Positions 31,184 through 39,965 of a DNA stretch of 64,000 bases are shown here, in pieces. Under the pieces are notes generated by a model, which did not search any database, was not told the DNA's origin, and worked only from the letters and a program-made list of their open reading frames with translations. Numbering within the stretch: the stretch's first letter is position 1; each line of letters opens with the position of its first letter. The position numbers were made by a program, and so were the translations under genes. Origin of the DNA: Ureibacillus yapensis (GTDB lineage Bacteria; Bacillota; Bacilli; Bacillales_A; Planococcaceae); the NCBI RefSeq assembly GCF_003515775.1, contig NZ_QWEI01000001.1, positions 476,106 through 540,105 on the forward strand, written 5' to 3'.

Positions 31184-31657
31184 ATAATCCTCGGATAGAT
31201 AATTCGAGATTTCCCCGGATACTTCTACATTTTCCGGTGTGCATAAGAAAATGTCCGTTCCGATGCGCTGGATATCTCCACCTAATGCATACACAGTGCC
31301 GCTTAGAAAATCGATAATCCGAATTCCCGCTTCTCGATCAATGCGCTGCAAATTGACGATAATGGCACGTTTATTTTTCAGGTGCTCTGCAATATCTTGA
31401 GCTTCCGCATATACACGCGGCTCGACAATAACAACTTTAGAATTTTTCATAGAATTAGCTGCTTGTAGGCTGACTACATTACGAGGTTGAGCTTGAGGAG
31501 TTTCAACCTCTACCAGTTTTCTTTCCTTTTTGGGACGCGACTTTACAACAGTTTGTTCTCTCGGCAGGTTAACTGTATTACTTGGAACTTGCGCTTCTAC
31601 TGCTTCATCTTCTTCCTCTAAGTAAAAGAAATTTTTGATTTTATTTTTCATGCTCAT
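31181..31657 (-). CDS. sepF: Cell division protein SepF
   Basis: Binds the membrane through its N-terminal amphipathic helix and bundles FtsZ. The 158-residue protein begins [17 protein letters not shown], has a variable basic linker, and ends in the SepF core (about 70-150, [37 protein letters not shown]). The ATG at 31657 follows GAGGGA by 6 bases; an upstream in-frame codon lies closer to ylmE and has no ribosome binding site. Confidence 0.95.
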   Translation of the reverse strand: MSMKNKIKNFFYLEEEDEAVEAQVPSNTVNLPREQTVVKSRPKKERKLVEVETPQAQPRNVVSLQAANSMKNSKVVIVEPRVYAEAQDIAEHLKNKRAIIVNLQRIDREAGIRIIDFLSGTVYALGGDIQRIGTDIFLCTPENVEVSGEISNYLSEDY

Positions 31658-31673
31658 CTCGTATCCCTCATTT

Positions 31674-32342
31674 CTATCCAACAAGAGCTGTTCCGATTCT
31701 TACAAATGTTGCCCCTTCTTCAACTGCAATTTCGTAGTCATTCGACATACCCATTGATAGTTCATGGCAGGGTGCATATGGCAAGTTTAGCTTAACAACT
31801 TCTTGCTGCATTTTTTTTAACTCTTTAAATACGTTGCGAATAATCGTTTCATCTTCCGTATTGGGAGCCATCGTCATCAGGCCGACAATTCGAATATGTT
31901 CAAATTGTTCCATACTTTGAATAAACGGAATCACATCTTCGGCAGAAAGGCCATGTTTGGAGTCTTCACCCGACACATTTGCCTGTACAAAGCAATTAAT
32001 CGTTTTGTTCGCTCGTTTATTGATTTCTTCTGCTAAACTAAAACGATCCAGCGAATGAAGGTAATCGATTTCATTAATTACCTGTTTTACTTTTCTTGAC
32101 TGCAACGTGCCAATGTAATGCCATGTTGCATTATTACCTATTTCGCCTTTTTTTGCCAATAATCCTTCTGGACGATTTTCACCCAAGTGGATGAGACCAG
32201 CCTCGGTTGCTTCCACGGTTCTTTCTATAGATACCGATTTTGTTACAGCAATAATATTGATCTCTTGTTTAGCGTTTGCACGGTTTTTAGCTTGTTCGAT
32301 CTTGTGCATAATTGTTTGCAAGTTTGTAGTGATTTTAGCCAA
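31674..32342 (-). CDS. ylmE: YggS/PROSC family pyridoxal phosphate-binding protein YlmE
   Basis: A PLP homeostasis protein with an alanine-racemase-like barrel. The 222-residue protein carries the PLP lysine in [32 protein letters not shown] and the C-terminal [21 protein letters not shown]. The start is a TTG with a weak ribosome binding site, so the exact N-terminus is uncertain. In B. subtilis ylmD precedes it; here the 77-base gap to ylmC leaves no room. Confidence 0.93.
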   Translation of the reverse strand: MAKITTNLQTIMHKIEQAKNRANAKQEINIIAVTKSVSIERTVEATEAGLIHLGENRPEGLLAKKGEIGNNATWHYIGTLQSRKVKQVINEIDYLHSLDRFSLAEEINKRANKTINCFVQANVSGEDSKHGLSAEDVIPFIQSMEQFEHIRIVGLMTMAPNTEDETIIRNVFKELKKMQQEVVKLNLPYAPCHELSMGMSNDYEIAVEEGATFVRIGTALVG

Positions 32343-32419
32343 TTTAAACCCAACTTTACCTAAATAGTTTCTTTTATTGTATCAATCTAAATAGTAATTT
32401 TCAATGTAAAGGATTAGTA

Positions 32420-32656
32420 TTAAGAAAGTTCTCTTATCAATATTACATCTTTCCCGACAACGAGCACGTCATTAATCGGCACTTTTCGAACATGTTCTTC
32501 ATTTTGCATAAACGACATGAACTTTTTTGGTTCTGCGACTAAAAATGCCTCAATGTTTCCCGTTTTCTCGTTAACCTCCGCATCTACAATATACCCAATA
32601 AAACGCCCATTTCCCGCTTCAATAATCTCTTTTTGCTGCACATCAGAAAACCGCAA
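32420..32656 (-). CDS. ylmC: YlmC/YmxH family PRC-barrel protein
   Basis: A 78-residue PRC-barrel protein (MRFSDVQQKEIIEAGNGRFIGYIVDAEV), a family kept next to sigG in spore formers and of unknown biochemical role. The start is TTG behind AAAGGAG with 7 bases between. It is followed by the rest of the ylm cluster and preceded by the sigG terminator. Confidence 0.88.
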   Translation of the reverse strand: MRFSDVQQKEIIEAGNGRFIGYIVDAEVNEKTGNIEAFLVAEPKKFMSFMQNEEHVRKVPINDVLVVGKDVILIRELS

Positions 32657-32720
32657 TATAATCTCCTTTCGTTTTAAGTTGCTATTTTAAATGAAGGCAA
32701 GCGAGCCGCCTCCGCTTTTA

Positions 32721-32751
32721 TAAAATAAAAGCGCACTTAAAATAAGTGCGC
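32721..32751 (-). terminator. Intrinsic terminator of sigG
   Basis: Minus-strand GCGCACTTA pairs with TAAGTGCGC across TTT and is followed by TTTTATTTTA, just past the sigG stop. Confidence 0.88.
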
Positions 32752-32758
32752 TGCAGTT

Positions 32759-33541
32759 TTACCCTAATTTATAGTCTTTTTGCATTGTCTCAATTGCATT
32801 TTTCTCTAGACGAGAGATTTGCGCTTGGGAAATGCCGAGTGATTTCGCAATTTCAGTTTGTGTTTCGCCATAATAGAATCGTTTGGATAAAATCATTTGT
32901 TGGCGTTCATCTAATTTTTGCATACTTTCTTTTACACTAACATATGCCACCCACTGGTCTTCCGATACATCATCATCTCTTAATTGATCCATAATATAGA
33001 CAGCATCGCCGCCATCGGAATAAATAGGCTCCTGCAATGATAATGGATCTTGAATGGCATCCAATGCGTATAAAACATCTTCCTTTTTCATTTCAATGCT
33101 TTCGGCCAGTTGTTCGATTGTCGGTTCATATAAATTCTCGGATATGAATTTCTCCTTTGCTTGCATAGCTTTATAGGCAATGTCCCGCAAAGATCTGGAC
33201 ACACGCAAAGCATGGTGATCACGCAAATGTCTTCTGATTTCACCAATGATCATTGGTACAGCATATGTTGAAAATCGTACATTATGCTTCAAATCAAAAT
33301 GATCAATTGCTTTCAATAAGCCAATGCAGCCTACTTGGAAAAGGTCGTCTGCTTGCTCACCACGGTAAGAAAATCTTCCGACAATACTTAATACCAACCT
33401 TAAATTGCAATATACAAGTTCATCTCTTACCCATTCTTCCCCTGCTTGTAAGCGAACGAACAGCTCTCTCATCTCTTCATGTTTTAGCACTGGCAAAGAA
33501 GCAGTATCTACACCACAAAGTTCTACTTTCGTACGAACCAT
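32759..33541 (-). CDS. sigG: RNA polymerase sigma-G factor (late forespore)
   Basis: Directs late forespore transcription after engulfment. The 260-residue protein starts MVRTKVELCGVDTASLPVLK, a family hallmark. It has region 2 (DELVYCNLRLVLSIVGRFSYRGE, DDLFQVGCIGLLKAIDHFD), region 3, and region 4 with the helix-turn-helix QTEIAKSLGISQAQISRLEK. The ATG at 33541 follows GGAGG; 29 in-frame codons upstream are rejected. A sigma-F-type promoter lies upstream. Unlike in B. subtilis, nearly 600 bases of repeats separate it from sigE. Confidence 0.96.
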   Translation of the reverse strand: MVRTKVELCGVDTASLPVLKHEEMRELFVRLQAGEEWVRDELVYCNLRLVLSIVGRFSYRGEQADDLFQVGCIGLLKAIDHFDLKHNVRFSTYAVPMIIGEIRRHLRDHHALRVSRSLRDIAYKAMQAKEKFISENLYEPTIEQLAESIEMKKEDVLYALDAIQDPLSLQEPIYSDGGDAVYIMDQLRDDDVSEDQWVAYVSVKESMQKLDERQQMILSKRFYYGETQTEIAKSLGISQAQISRLEKNAIETMQKDYKLG

Positions 33542-33650
33542 CTTCTTTTCCTCCGAACTGTCTGTTTTTTCCCCGCATTTTCTGGCTCTTAATGCGATTG
33601 AGACAGGAAATGCCGACTGAAGTTTCACTTCTATCTCTGAACTGTTTTTT

Positions 33651-33679
33651 CAGTTTGTCCGGAAAAAAAAAGAATATGC
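33651..33679 (-). promoter_or_regulatory. Candidate sigma-F (or sigma-G) promoter of sigG
   Basis: On the minus strand GCATA is followed after 14 bases by GGACAAACTG, which fits the sigma-F -10 pattern GGnnAnAnTR at every defined position. It lies about 110 bases before sigG, which in B. subtilis is first transcribed by sigma-F. Confidence 0.55.
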
Positions 33680-33705
33680 ATCAAGAAATCGTCCAATTTC
33701 ATCCA

Positions 33706-34048
33706 GAAAAGCGAAGAACGCCGTTTAGCCCCGACACAACTGGAGGGACTGACAAAAGGGCGCTCTTTGCCCTTTTAGGCAGTACCGAAGTTGTCGAGGG
33801 GCTGGCGTTCGCAGCTGGACATCCAGAAATGCGAAGGCGGCTCGCCCAGCTCCTACAACAACTGGCCGGCAACAACGCAACGTCCTGTTGCATTGCCGGC
33901 ACTAGCACGTCCATGTGCGTCGGAGGAAGCCACTAGAGGACGCTTTTTGTCCTCGCGGGGGTTTTCGAAGTTGTCGAGGAGCTAGCCGCCGGAGCTGGAC
34001 AATATAAAAATGAAGGCAACTCTCCCAGCCCCACATAGTTTACTGGAC
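33706..34048 (+). repeat. Cluster of family A repeats (copies 3, 4 and a partial)
   Basis: Three copies lie head to tail between sigG and sigE: 33706-33820, 33824-34000 and a fragment 34004-34048. Each full copy ends in AGCTGGAC. Copy 4 has the hairpins GCCGGCAA/TTGCCGGC with inner GCAAC/GTTGC, GCAC/GTGC and GAGGAC/GTCCTC. This explains the 590-base gap; no gene was found in it. Confidence 0.75.
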
Positions 34049-34049
34049 A

Positions 34050-34083
34050 CCAAAAAGCGGAGGCTGCTAACTTCCCCCGCTTC
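34050..34083 (-). terminator. Intrinsic terminator of sigE
   Basis: Minus-strand AAGCGGGGG pairs with CCTCCGCTT and is followed by TTTGG. It lies about 50 bases past the sigE stop and separates sigE from sigG. Confidence 0.75.
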
Positions 34084-34131
34084 CAAATTGAATTTATTCT
34101 TATAAAACAGTTTAACATTCTTCCTTACGCT

Positions 34132-34839
34132 TTAAGAAATTGGCTGGTTTAGATGCTCACGCAAATCTAATATGATTTTCTTTTCCAAACGTGAAATGTA
34201 GCTTTGGGAAATGCCTAGATGATCGGCTACTTCTTTTTGCGTCATTTCTTGTTTGCCATTCAAACCGAAACGGCATTCCATAATATAGCGTTCGCGTTCA
34301 CTTAAGCCATTGATTGCTTGGAACATCGTCGCCCGCTCGATTTTCTTTTCCACATCATTCATGATAATTTGTTCTTCCGTCCCCAAAATATCCGAAAGCA
34401 GCAATTCATTTCCATCCGGATCGGAATTCAAAGGTTCGTCCAAGGACACTTCCCCTTTCATGCGGCTTGTCTTTCTTAAATGCATCAGGATTTCATTCTC
34501 GATACATCGGGATGCATACGTTGCCAACTTAATATTCTTTTCGGTATTAAATGTTTCGATTGCCTTGATTAATCCAATCGATCCAATGCTGATTAAATCT
34601 TCAATCGGGGTGCCCGTATTATCAAAACGTCTTGCAATATAGACAACAAGACGCAAGTTTCTTTCAATTAATGTATCTCTTGCTCTCAAATCTCCATTCA
34701 TAAAGGCATCAATAACTGTTATCTCTTCTTCTCTAGTCAATGGTACTGGCAATGAGTCGTGTCCTCCTATATAGTAGGTTCCTTTTAGCCGAAACTTACT
34801 GAATATTTTTCTAATCAAGGCAATTATTTTAGTAAACAA
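34132..34839 (-). CDS. sigE: RNA polymerase sigma-E factor precursor (early mother cell)
   Basis: Pro-sigma-E drives early mother-cell transcription after removal of its N-terminal pro-sequence by SpoIIGA. The 235-residue protein has an amphipathic pro-region of about 30 residues ([20 protein letters not shown]) followed by [10 protein letters not shown]. Region 2 includes [18 protein letters not shown] and region 4 [19 protein letters not shown]. The start is TTG behind AAAGGGGG. It follows spoIIGA, its processing protease. Confidence 0.96.
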   Translation of the reverse strand: MFTKIIALIRKIFSKFRLKGTYYIGGHDSLPVPLTREEEITVIDAFMNGDLRARDTLIERNLRLVVYIARRFDNTGTPIEDLISIGSIGLIKAIETFNTEKNIKLATYASRCIENEILMHLRKTSRMKGEVSLDEPLNSDPDGNELLLSDILGTEEQIIMNDVEKKIERATMFQAINGLSERERYIMECRFGLNGKQEMTQKEVADHLGISQSYISRLEKKIILDLREHLNQPIS

Positions 34840-34888
34840 TCATTTTCCCCCTTTATGCATAAATTTGAAGGCACCATCACTATCAAAT

Positions 34889-35090
34889 ACGGCTTGGCGA
34901 ATTTGCCTCGCTTTGCTTTCGGCACAGCCAAAACCCGTGCGCCCAGATTTTATCGAGCAAGCTCGATCAATTTCCTTTGAAAATCTGTAGCATTTTGCCG
35001 GAGGCTTAACTTCATTCAGTCAGATTTCCAACGATCATTGAATCGATTTTTCCATTCATCTAATTTAGAAGCTCCACTGAATGAAATCAA
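34889..35090 (+). repeat. Dispersed structured repeat, family B copy 1
   Basis: Shares with 57550-57732 the blocks CTTGGCG, CCAGATTTTATCGAGC, AAAATCTGT, CCGGAGGCT and TAACTTCATTCAGT. CAGATTTT pairs with AAAATCTG and ATCGAGC with GCTCGAT; TTCATTCAGT pairs with ACTGAATGAA at the far end. The end overlaps the spoIIGA stop codon. It fills the gap between sigE and spoIIGA. Confidence 0.75.
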
Positions 35091-35911
35091 AGCGCCAAAA
35101 CATGAAGAATCATTTGTGCATCTTGCGGATATTTTGCATCCTGTTTTGTAAAGACCACATATTGATCAAAAATTTCTTTTGTCGTAGTGCCTTTGATTAC
35201 CAGTTTTTCAAAACGAAAGGCAAGTACTGTAGACCTTTCTTGTTGGACGGTTGAAATTGTTAAGATTCGTACTTTTGGATAGACATACGCAGGGAACATT
35301 TTGAGTTGATAAGGATTTTTTTCATCCCAGCTCAGCAGCGCTTTATGAAAATCTTCAGGAAGCTCCTTTGAAACTGCTTGATAGGAGAGAAAATGAACCG
35401 GCTTTCCGCTCATTGGTTCCGTACATTCATTTCCAGTATCGATAAATCCTTTTAACTGAAATGCTTTTTTAAATAAAACGAGGTCACAATCTACGACAAA
35501 TGAAAGCTGGATCTTTGATTGCATCATATTTTTCCATTTTGAGTGAATCGCTGTTAAGCTTAAAAAAGCAATGGCTGTACATAAAAGAAAAAAAGTAAAA
35601 TCCGAATGATTTAATAAAAAGGGCAGTAAGCTTGTTAATACACCGCCTAAAAAAAAGCTGGCTAAAAACAGTACAGTACCTTGCTTGATCAGCGACTGAA
35701 GTTTAAAGGAAAATGCTAGTCCGATTAACACCGTAAAACTTAGTAATGCTCCTATTAATGTCTGATAGAAAATGCTGGCGATGAGTCCGCTGCAAAACGC
35801 ACTAAGCAGCAATCTACTCCTTTTAACATATAATCCCGTTATTTCTTGCGTAAATTTCAATAAAAAATAATTAAATAACGTATTATAGAGTACGAGTAAT
35901 TCTCCAATCAT
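35087..35911 (-). CDS. spoIIGA: Sporulation aspartic protease SpoIIGA
   Basis: A septal membrane protease that cleaves pro-sigma-E after a forespore signal (SpoIIR). The 274-residue protein has about five N-terminal membrane segments (about 1-125) and a C-terminal protease domain with the catalytic Asp in KGFIDTGNECTEPMSGKPV (about 157-175). It follows AGGAGG and a candidate Spo0A-controlled promoter. Its stop lies within the end of a family B repeat, so the last few residues may have been shaped by that insertion. Confidence 0.94.
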   Translation of the reverse strand: MIGELLVLYNTLFNYFLLKFTQEITGLYVKRSRLLLSAFCSGLIASIFYQTLIGALLSFTVLIGLAFSFKLQSLIKQGTVLFLASFFLGGVLTSLLPFLLNHSDFTFFLLCTAIAFLSLTAIHSKWKNMMQSKIQLSFVVDCDLVLFKKAFQLKGFIDTGNECTEPMSGKPVHFLSYQAVSKELPEDFHKALLSWDEKNPYQLKMFPAYVYPKVRILTISTVQQERSTVLAFRFEKLVIKGTTTKEIFDQYVVFTKQDAKYPQDAQMILHVLAL

Positions 35912-35931
35912 TTCAACGTCCTCCTGTAATT

Positions 35932-35997
35932 AGAGTAACACCGTTCGTTTGAAGAATATGTCAAAACGTCGTTCGAATAATGGATTTCTTTTTGACA
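35932..35997 (-). promoter_or_regulatory. Candidate Spo0A-dependent spoIIG promoter
   Basis: On the minus strand TTGACA (35959-35964) is followed 21 bases later by TACTCT (35932-35937), an unusually long spacer like that of B. subtilis spoIIG. TGTCAAA-type sequences, one mismatch from the 0A box TGTCGAA, lie at the -35 and near 35992-35997 in opposite orientation. Confidence 0.5.
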
Positions 35998-36112
35998 AGA
36001 TTTTTTATAAATTGAAGAAATTAGACATGTTTTACAGAAGATTTGTAAGTTCATAAATCAATGAGTTGTATGTTCTATGTATTTTTCAAGAAATGGAGAG
36101 CTTCATCATAGG

Positions 36113-36192
36113 GGATTTTTGCGCCTGACGCTGCGCTTTCGGTGCAGAAAAAGGATTTTTGCGCCTGACGCTTCGCTTTCGACGCAGAAAAA
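36113..36192 (+). repeat. Tandem duplication of a 40-bp unit
   Basis: Two copies with three or four differences, each containing GCGCCTGACGCT, CGCTTTCG and GCAGAAAAA. They adjoin the ftsZ terminator. The rest of the 320-base gap between ftsZ and spoIIGA holds the spoIIG promoter. Confidence 0.75.
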
Positions 36193-36220
36193 GGAAGTGT
36201 CTTTGGGACACTTCCTTTTT
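36193..36220 (-). terminator. Intrinsic terminator of ftsA-ftsZ
   Basis: GGAAGTGTC pairs with GACACTTCC and both flanks carry T/A runs, so it could work in both directions. It lies 15 bases past the ftsZ stop. Confidence 0.88.
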
Positions 36221-36234
36221 TGTCGAATATAGAC

Positions 36235-37407
36235 TTATCGGTTGCGACGATTACGTAAGAATGTAGGGATATCCAGCAAATCATCTTGCTGGTGTTGAAC
36301 TTGTCTTGGCGTTTCTTGTTGAACTGGCTGTTCTTGCACACGTTCACGTTCACGAACTGGAGCTTGCTGTTGTGGTTGAGCTTGTCCACTACCACCCCCA
36401 CGGATCGTACCCGTTGGACGTGAGCTTGTCTGGCGTTGTTGCTGTGTAAGAATATCATCAGAGAAGCCAGTCGCGATAACCGTTACAATAATTTCGTCAT
36501 TTAGGTTTTCATTGATGACAGAACCGAAAATCATGTTCACTTCTTCATCAGAAGCAGATGCTACAATATCTGCAGCTTCCTGCACTTCAAATAAACTTAG
36601 GTTTGAAGCACCTGTGATATTCATGATTACGCCTTTGGCTCCATCGATCGATGTCTCAAGCAATGGACTCGAAATTGCTTTTTTCGCTGCTTCCGTAGCG
36701 CGGTTTTCTCCTGTGGCAATACCGATTCCCATTAAAGCAGATCCTTTGTCCGACATGATGGTTTTTACATCGGCAAAGTCCAGGTTGATCAAACCAGGTG
36801 TTGCAATTAAATCAGAAATCCCTTGTACCCCTTGACGCAATACGTTATCCGCTTCACGGAAAGCTTCAAGCATTGGAGTGCTCTTATCAACGATTTGCAA
36901 TAATTTATCATTTGGGATCACAATCAGTGTATCTACTGCCTCTTTCATTGCCGCAATACCGCCAATTGCCTGGGTTTGGCGTTTGCGTCCCTCAAATGAG
37001 AACGGACGTGTGACCACACCTACAGTCAATGACCCTAAATCACGGGCAATAGAAGCGATTACCGGAGCAGCACCTGTTCCCGTACCGCCGCCCATTCCTG
37101 CAGTAACGAATACCATGTCAGCACCACGCAGAACTTCTTCCAATTGTTCACGGCTCTCTTCGGCAGCTTTTTTTCCTACCTCTGGGTTTGCACCAGCCCC
37201 AAGACCTCTAGTCAACTTATTGCCAATCTGTAACTTATACTCCGCTTTTGATAGATTCAGAGCCTGTGCATCTGTATTTACCGCTATAAAGTCTACACCT
37301 TGCACACCATGCTCAATCATTCTATTTACAGCATTATTACCACCACCGCCAACACCAATGACCTTGATTTTAGCTAGTTCGTCAATACTCGTATCAAATT
37401 CTAACAT
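36235..37407 (-). CDS. ftsZ: Cell division protein FtsZ
   Basis: The tubulin-like GTPase that forms the Z-ring. The 390-residue protein begins [25 protein letters not shown], has the tubulin signature [10 protein letters not shown], the synergy-loop segment [11 protein letters not shown], a Gln/Arg-rich linker (about 320-375), and the C-terminal conserved peptide [15 protein letters not shown] that binds FtsA and SepF. The start follows AGGAGGAG; an in-frame ATG nine codons upstream is less likely. It is the second gene of the ftsA-ftsZ unit. Confidence 0.97.
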   Translation of the reverse strand: MLEFDTSIDELAKIKVIGVGGGGNNAVNRMIEHGVQGVDFIAVNTDAQALNLSKAEYKLQIGNKLTRGLGAGANPEVGKKAAEESREQLEEVLRGADMVFVTAGMGGGTGTGAAPVIASIARDLGSLTVGVVTRPFSFEGRKRQTQAIGGIAAMKEAVDTLIVIPNDKLLQIVDKSTPMLEAFREADNVLRQGVQGISDLIATPGLINLDFADVKTIMSDKGSALMGIGIATGENRATEAAKKAISSPLLETSIDGAKGVIMNITGASNLSLFEVQEAADIVASASDEEVNMIFGSVINENLNDEIIVTVIATGFSDDILTQQQRQTSSRPTGTIRGGGSGQAQPQQQAPVRERERVQEQPVQQETPRQVQHQQDDLLDIPTFLRNRRNR

Positions 37408-37439
37408 AGTTTCTCCTCCTGCCACGCTCATCATATATT

Positions 37440-38735
37440 TTACTCAAAGAACTTGTCGAATAATTTTTTAGCTTTATTAATTACGCTTGTTTTGTTTTGT
37501 TGATTATTTTCTTTCTCTACTGCATGAGATTGTTTTTTAGGAGGAGTTGTTCCCGCACCAACAGACGCATATGCAGGCGCTTGTTTTGGACTTCTACTAT
37601 AAAATTCATCCTCAAAATGTGCATATCGTATTAAACCGACAGCTGTTGTGAAAGCAGGCTCTCGAACTCCTATATAATCCGGAGTATAAATTCTTACACG
37701 TGTTTGCATAACTTGGCGTGCAAGTTGTGCAATTCCCTCTAATTGTGCAACCCCACCTGTAAGGACCACTCCGCCAGGCAAATCACGCACTCCTAAACGA
37801 GCCAATTCGTCTAAAATCAGTTCAAACATTTCTTCCAGACGAACCCCGATAATTTCCGAAATGAATTTTTGGCTGTATTCATCCATTGCATCCGTTCCGG
37901 AAACCGGCACTTCAAAGATTTCTTCCTCTGAAGCATCCTCATAAAAGGCATGTCCAAACTGTTTTTTGATAATTTCTGCTTGTTCAGTAGGGGTTTTCAG
38001 TACGATGGATAAATCTTTTGTTATATGTTCGCCACCTACCGCGATTACTCCTGTTTTTGTAAGCAGGCCATCTTCAAAAACAGCGATGGTTGTTGAACCT
38101 CCACCTAAATCTATGAAGGCTGTCCCCTGGTTTTTTTCGTCTTCGGTAAGAGCGTAGAAACCCGCAGCCAATGGTTGCAAATAGATTTCCCTAATACTTA
38201 AACCTGCCCGCTCAACACATCGCAGCACATTATGAACCAAAGTTTTTGAAGTTGTAATCATTGTAGCATCCATCTCCAGACGAATACCAATCATCCCTCG
38301 AGGGTCTTTGATTTCATCTAGATTATCAACAATAAATTGACGCGGAATCAAATTTACAAGCTCCCGTTCAGGTGGAATGGACATCACTTGTGCGGATTCG
38401 ATGACTCTGTCTAGATCTTCATCCGTGATTTCGCGGTTTTCGCTATTGACAGCGACAACACCTTTTACCGGCTGAAGAGTAGTTTGATTTGCTGGAATAC
38501 CTAGTACGACTTCCTCTATTTTAATACCAGTCATACGTTCCGCTTGTTCGATTGCTTTCTTAATGGATTGTACTGTAGCATCTATATCAACAATTGCGCC
38601 TTTTCGGATACCATTTGATTTTACATTGCCAACGCCAATGACATGGAGTTGGTTATTTGTAATATCTCCTATCAAAACTTTAATAGAAGATGAACCGATA
38701 TCTAGTGAAATATAAATATCTTGATGATTCATCAT
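37440..38735 (-). CDS. ftsA: Cell division protein FtsA
   Basis: Actin-like protein that tethers FtsZ to the membrane. The 431-residue protein has the phosphate-1 motif [14 protein letters not shown], phosphate-2 [16 protein letters not shown], adenosine motif [14 protein letters not shown], and a C-terminal amphipathic helix ([11 protein letters not shown]) for membrane binding. Starts at 38735 and 38732 are both possible behind GGAGGT. It has its own promoter and lies 32 bases upstream of ftsZ. Confidence 0.97.
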   Translation of the reverse strand: MMNHQDIYISLDIGSSSIKVLIGDITNNQLHVIGVGNVKSNGIRKGAIVDIDATVQSIKKAIEQAERMTGIKIEEVVLGIPANQTTLQPVKGVVAVNSENREITDEDLDRVIESAQVMSIPPERELVNLIPRQFIVDNLDEIKDPRGMIGIRLEMDATMITTSKTLVHNVLRCVERAGLSIREIYLQPLAAGFYALTEDEKNQGTAFIDLGGGSTTIAVFEDGLLTKTGVIAVGGEHITKDLSIVLKTPTEQAEIIKKQFGHAFYEDASEEEIFEVPVSGTDAMDEYSQKFISEIIGVRLEEMFELILDELARLGVRDLPGGVVLTGGVAQLEGIAQLARQVMQTRVRIYTPDYIGVREPAFTTAVGLIRYAHFEDEFYSRSPKQAPAYASVGAGTTPPKKQSHAVEKENNQQNKTSVINKAKKLFDKFFE

Positions 38736-38766
38736 TCCGCACCTCCTTCGTTTCCTACTATATTTT

Positions 38767-38795
38767 ATTCTATTGTAAATCCAAAGTGATGTCTA
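38767..38795 (-). promoter_or_regulatory. Sigma-A-type promoter for ftsA-ftsZ
   Basis: On the minus strand TAGACA and TAGAAT are separated by 17 bases, each one mismatch from consensus, about 30 bases before ftsA. Confidence 0.6.
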
Positions 38796-38830
38796 AAAAA
38801 ATCCATACATATTCTTTCATTTTACAGCTA

Positions 38831-39199
38831 TTATACTGTATTTTCATCCTTTTTTATATGTCTCTCTTCCCATTTTGTTATCAAAATTCGTCGAATGACT
38901 GCTATATTTTGAAACAGGCGTACACCAAAGGCAAAAATGGCAGCCAAATAAAGGTCAACGCCCAAATGTACACCCAAGAATGCCAGTCCCGCCGCAAGGA
39001 TGATATTAAAGAAAAACCCTGAAATAAATACTTTGTCATCATATACCTGCTGCAAGTGTGCCCGGATACCGCCGAATAGTGTATCCAATGCCGCAAGTAC
39101 AGCGATGGATAAGTAGTTTTCATAAACGGCAGGGATTTGCATATCGGTTAATAACCCTAAACTTAGTCCTAAAAGTAATCCTAAAAACGGTAACCACAT
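38831..39199 (-). CDS. sbp: Small basic membrane protein Sbp (DUF1290)
   Basis: A 122-residue protein with three to four hydrophobic segments (LPFLGLLLGLSLGLL, YLSIAVLAALDTLFGGIRA, LAAGLAFLGVHLG) and a basic C-terminus. The DUF1290 family is kept next to ftsA in Bacillales; its function is not established. It lies 2 bases after ylxX and precedes ftsA. Confidence 0.93.
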   Translation of the reverse strand: MWLPFLGLLLGLSLGLLTDMQIPAVYENYLSIAVLAALDTLFGGIRAHLQQVYDDKVFISGFFFNIILAAGLAFLGVHLGVDLYLAAIFAFGVRLFQNIAVIRRILITKWEERHIKKDENTV

Positions 39200-39201
39200 A
39201 G

Positions 39202-39921
39202 TTATTCCCCTTCGTTATTTTCAGCTAAATAATCAGTTGGCAATTGTCCCTCAAATTCCGTAATCGTGATTTTTTGCTGCGGCTCATTGATTGTCAAACT
39301 TAGATTATCAAGGTAAAAATCATCCCTGAAAGAAGATGCATATAAGTAGCCGTAGAGTTTCTCGGCATCTTCATATGTTTCGGCAATAATTTTCATTTCA
39401 ATGTCTGCTTCTTCAATTGGCACACTGTTAATCGTTGTTTCCCCACTGATGAATCGAATGGCGGATGTATGGGTAAGGCGCTGGCCCGCAATTTCAATAT
39501 AGCGCCCATCGTAACGATAAATTTCATTAACCAATCGAATCAACAGATCAGGAGAAATTGGTTCAATTTCATAGCCGAATTGGATTAATTCCTTTGCCGG
39601 CTCAATCTCCAATACTAAACCTGGCCCCGAGACCGGCAGCAATCCGGCTTGACGCTTCAAATCTTCCACCGTATTTTTCAACAATGCCGCTTGTCTGCTT
39701 TCACTGTCGTTTTCATACTGCCCGATAGATTGGTTAACCCTGTCAATTTTCGATAATAAATCCGAATGCAATGCTTTCTGCTTGGAAAGCTCCTGTCTGA
39801 TTTCCCAGATGTCACGGGTATCTCTCGTAGTTGGGTTTTGAACCGTATTATATTGAACCGCAATCATTAAGCCGATGATAAATGATATAATCGTTATTCG
39901 GGTCACTATTTTTTTCTTCAT
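39202..39921 (-). CDS. ylxX: YlxX, DUF881 family protein
   Basis: A 239-residue DUF881 protein with one N-terminal membrane helix (about 8-22), a coiled-coil stretch (about 40-90), and an extracytoplasmic domain (VSGPGLVLEIE, RYIEIAGQRLTHTSAIRFISG). Homologues occur in pairs beside divIB; their role in division is not known. It starts behind AGGAGGGG. It is paralogous to the adjacent ylxW. Confidence 0.9.
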   Translation of the reverse strand: MKKKIVTRITIISFIIGLMIAVQYNTVQNPTTRDTRDIWEIRQELSKQKALHSDLLSKIDRVNQSIGQYENDSESRQAALLKNTVEDLKRQAGLLPVSGPGLVLEIEPAKELIQFGYEIEPISPDLLIRLVNEIYRYDGRYIEIAGQRLTHTSAIRFISGETTINSVPIEEADIEMKIIAETYEDAEKLYGYLYASSFRDDFYLDNLSLTINEPQQKITITEFEGQLPTDYLAENNEGE

Positions 39922-39965
39922 TGGTTCCCCTCCTAAACGCTAAACAGGCTTGTCCACGAATATAA

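Noticed and set aside
33253-33936. Plus-strand frame (227 codons) from inside sigG into the repeats
   Set aside because: It spans the antisense of sigG and two family A repeats; its composition changes at the repeat and it has no start signals.
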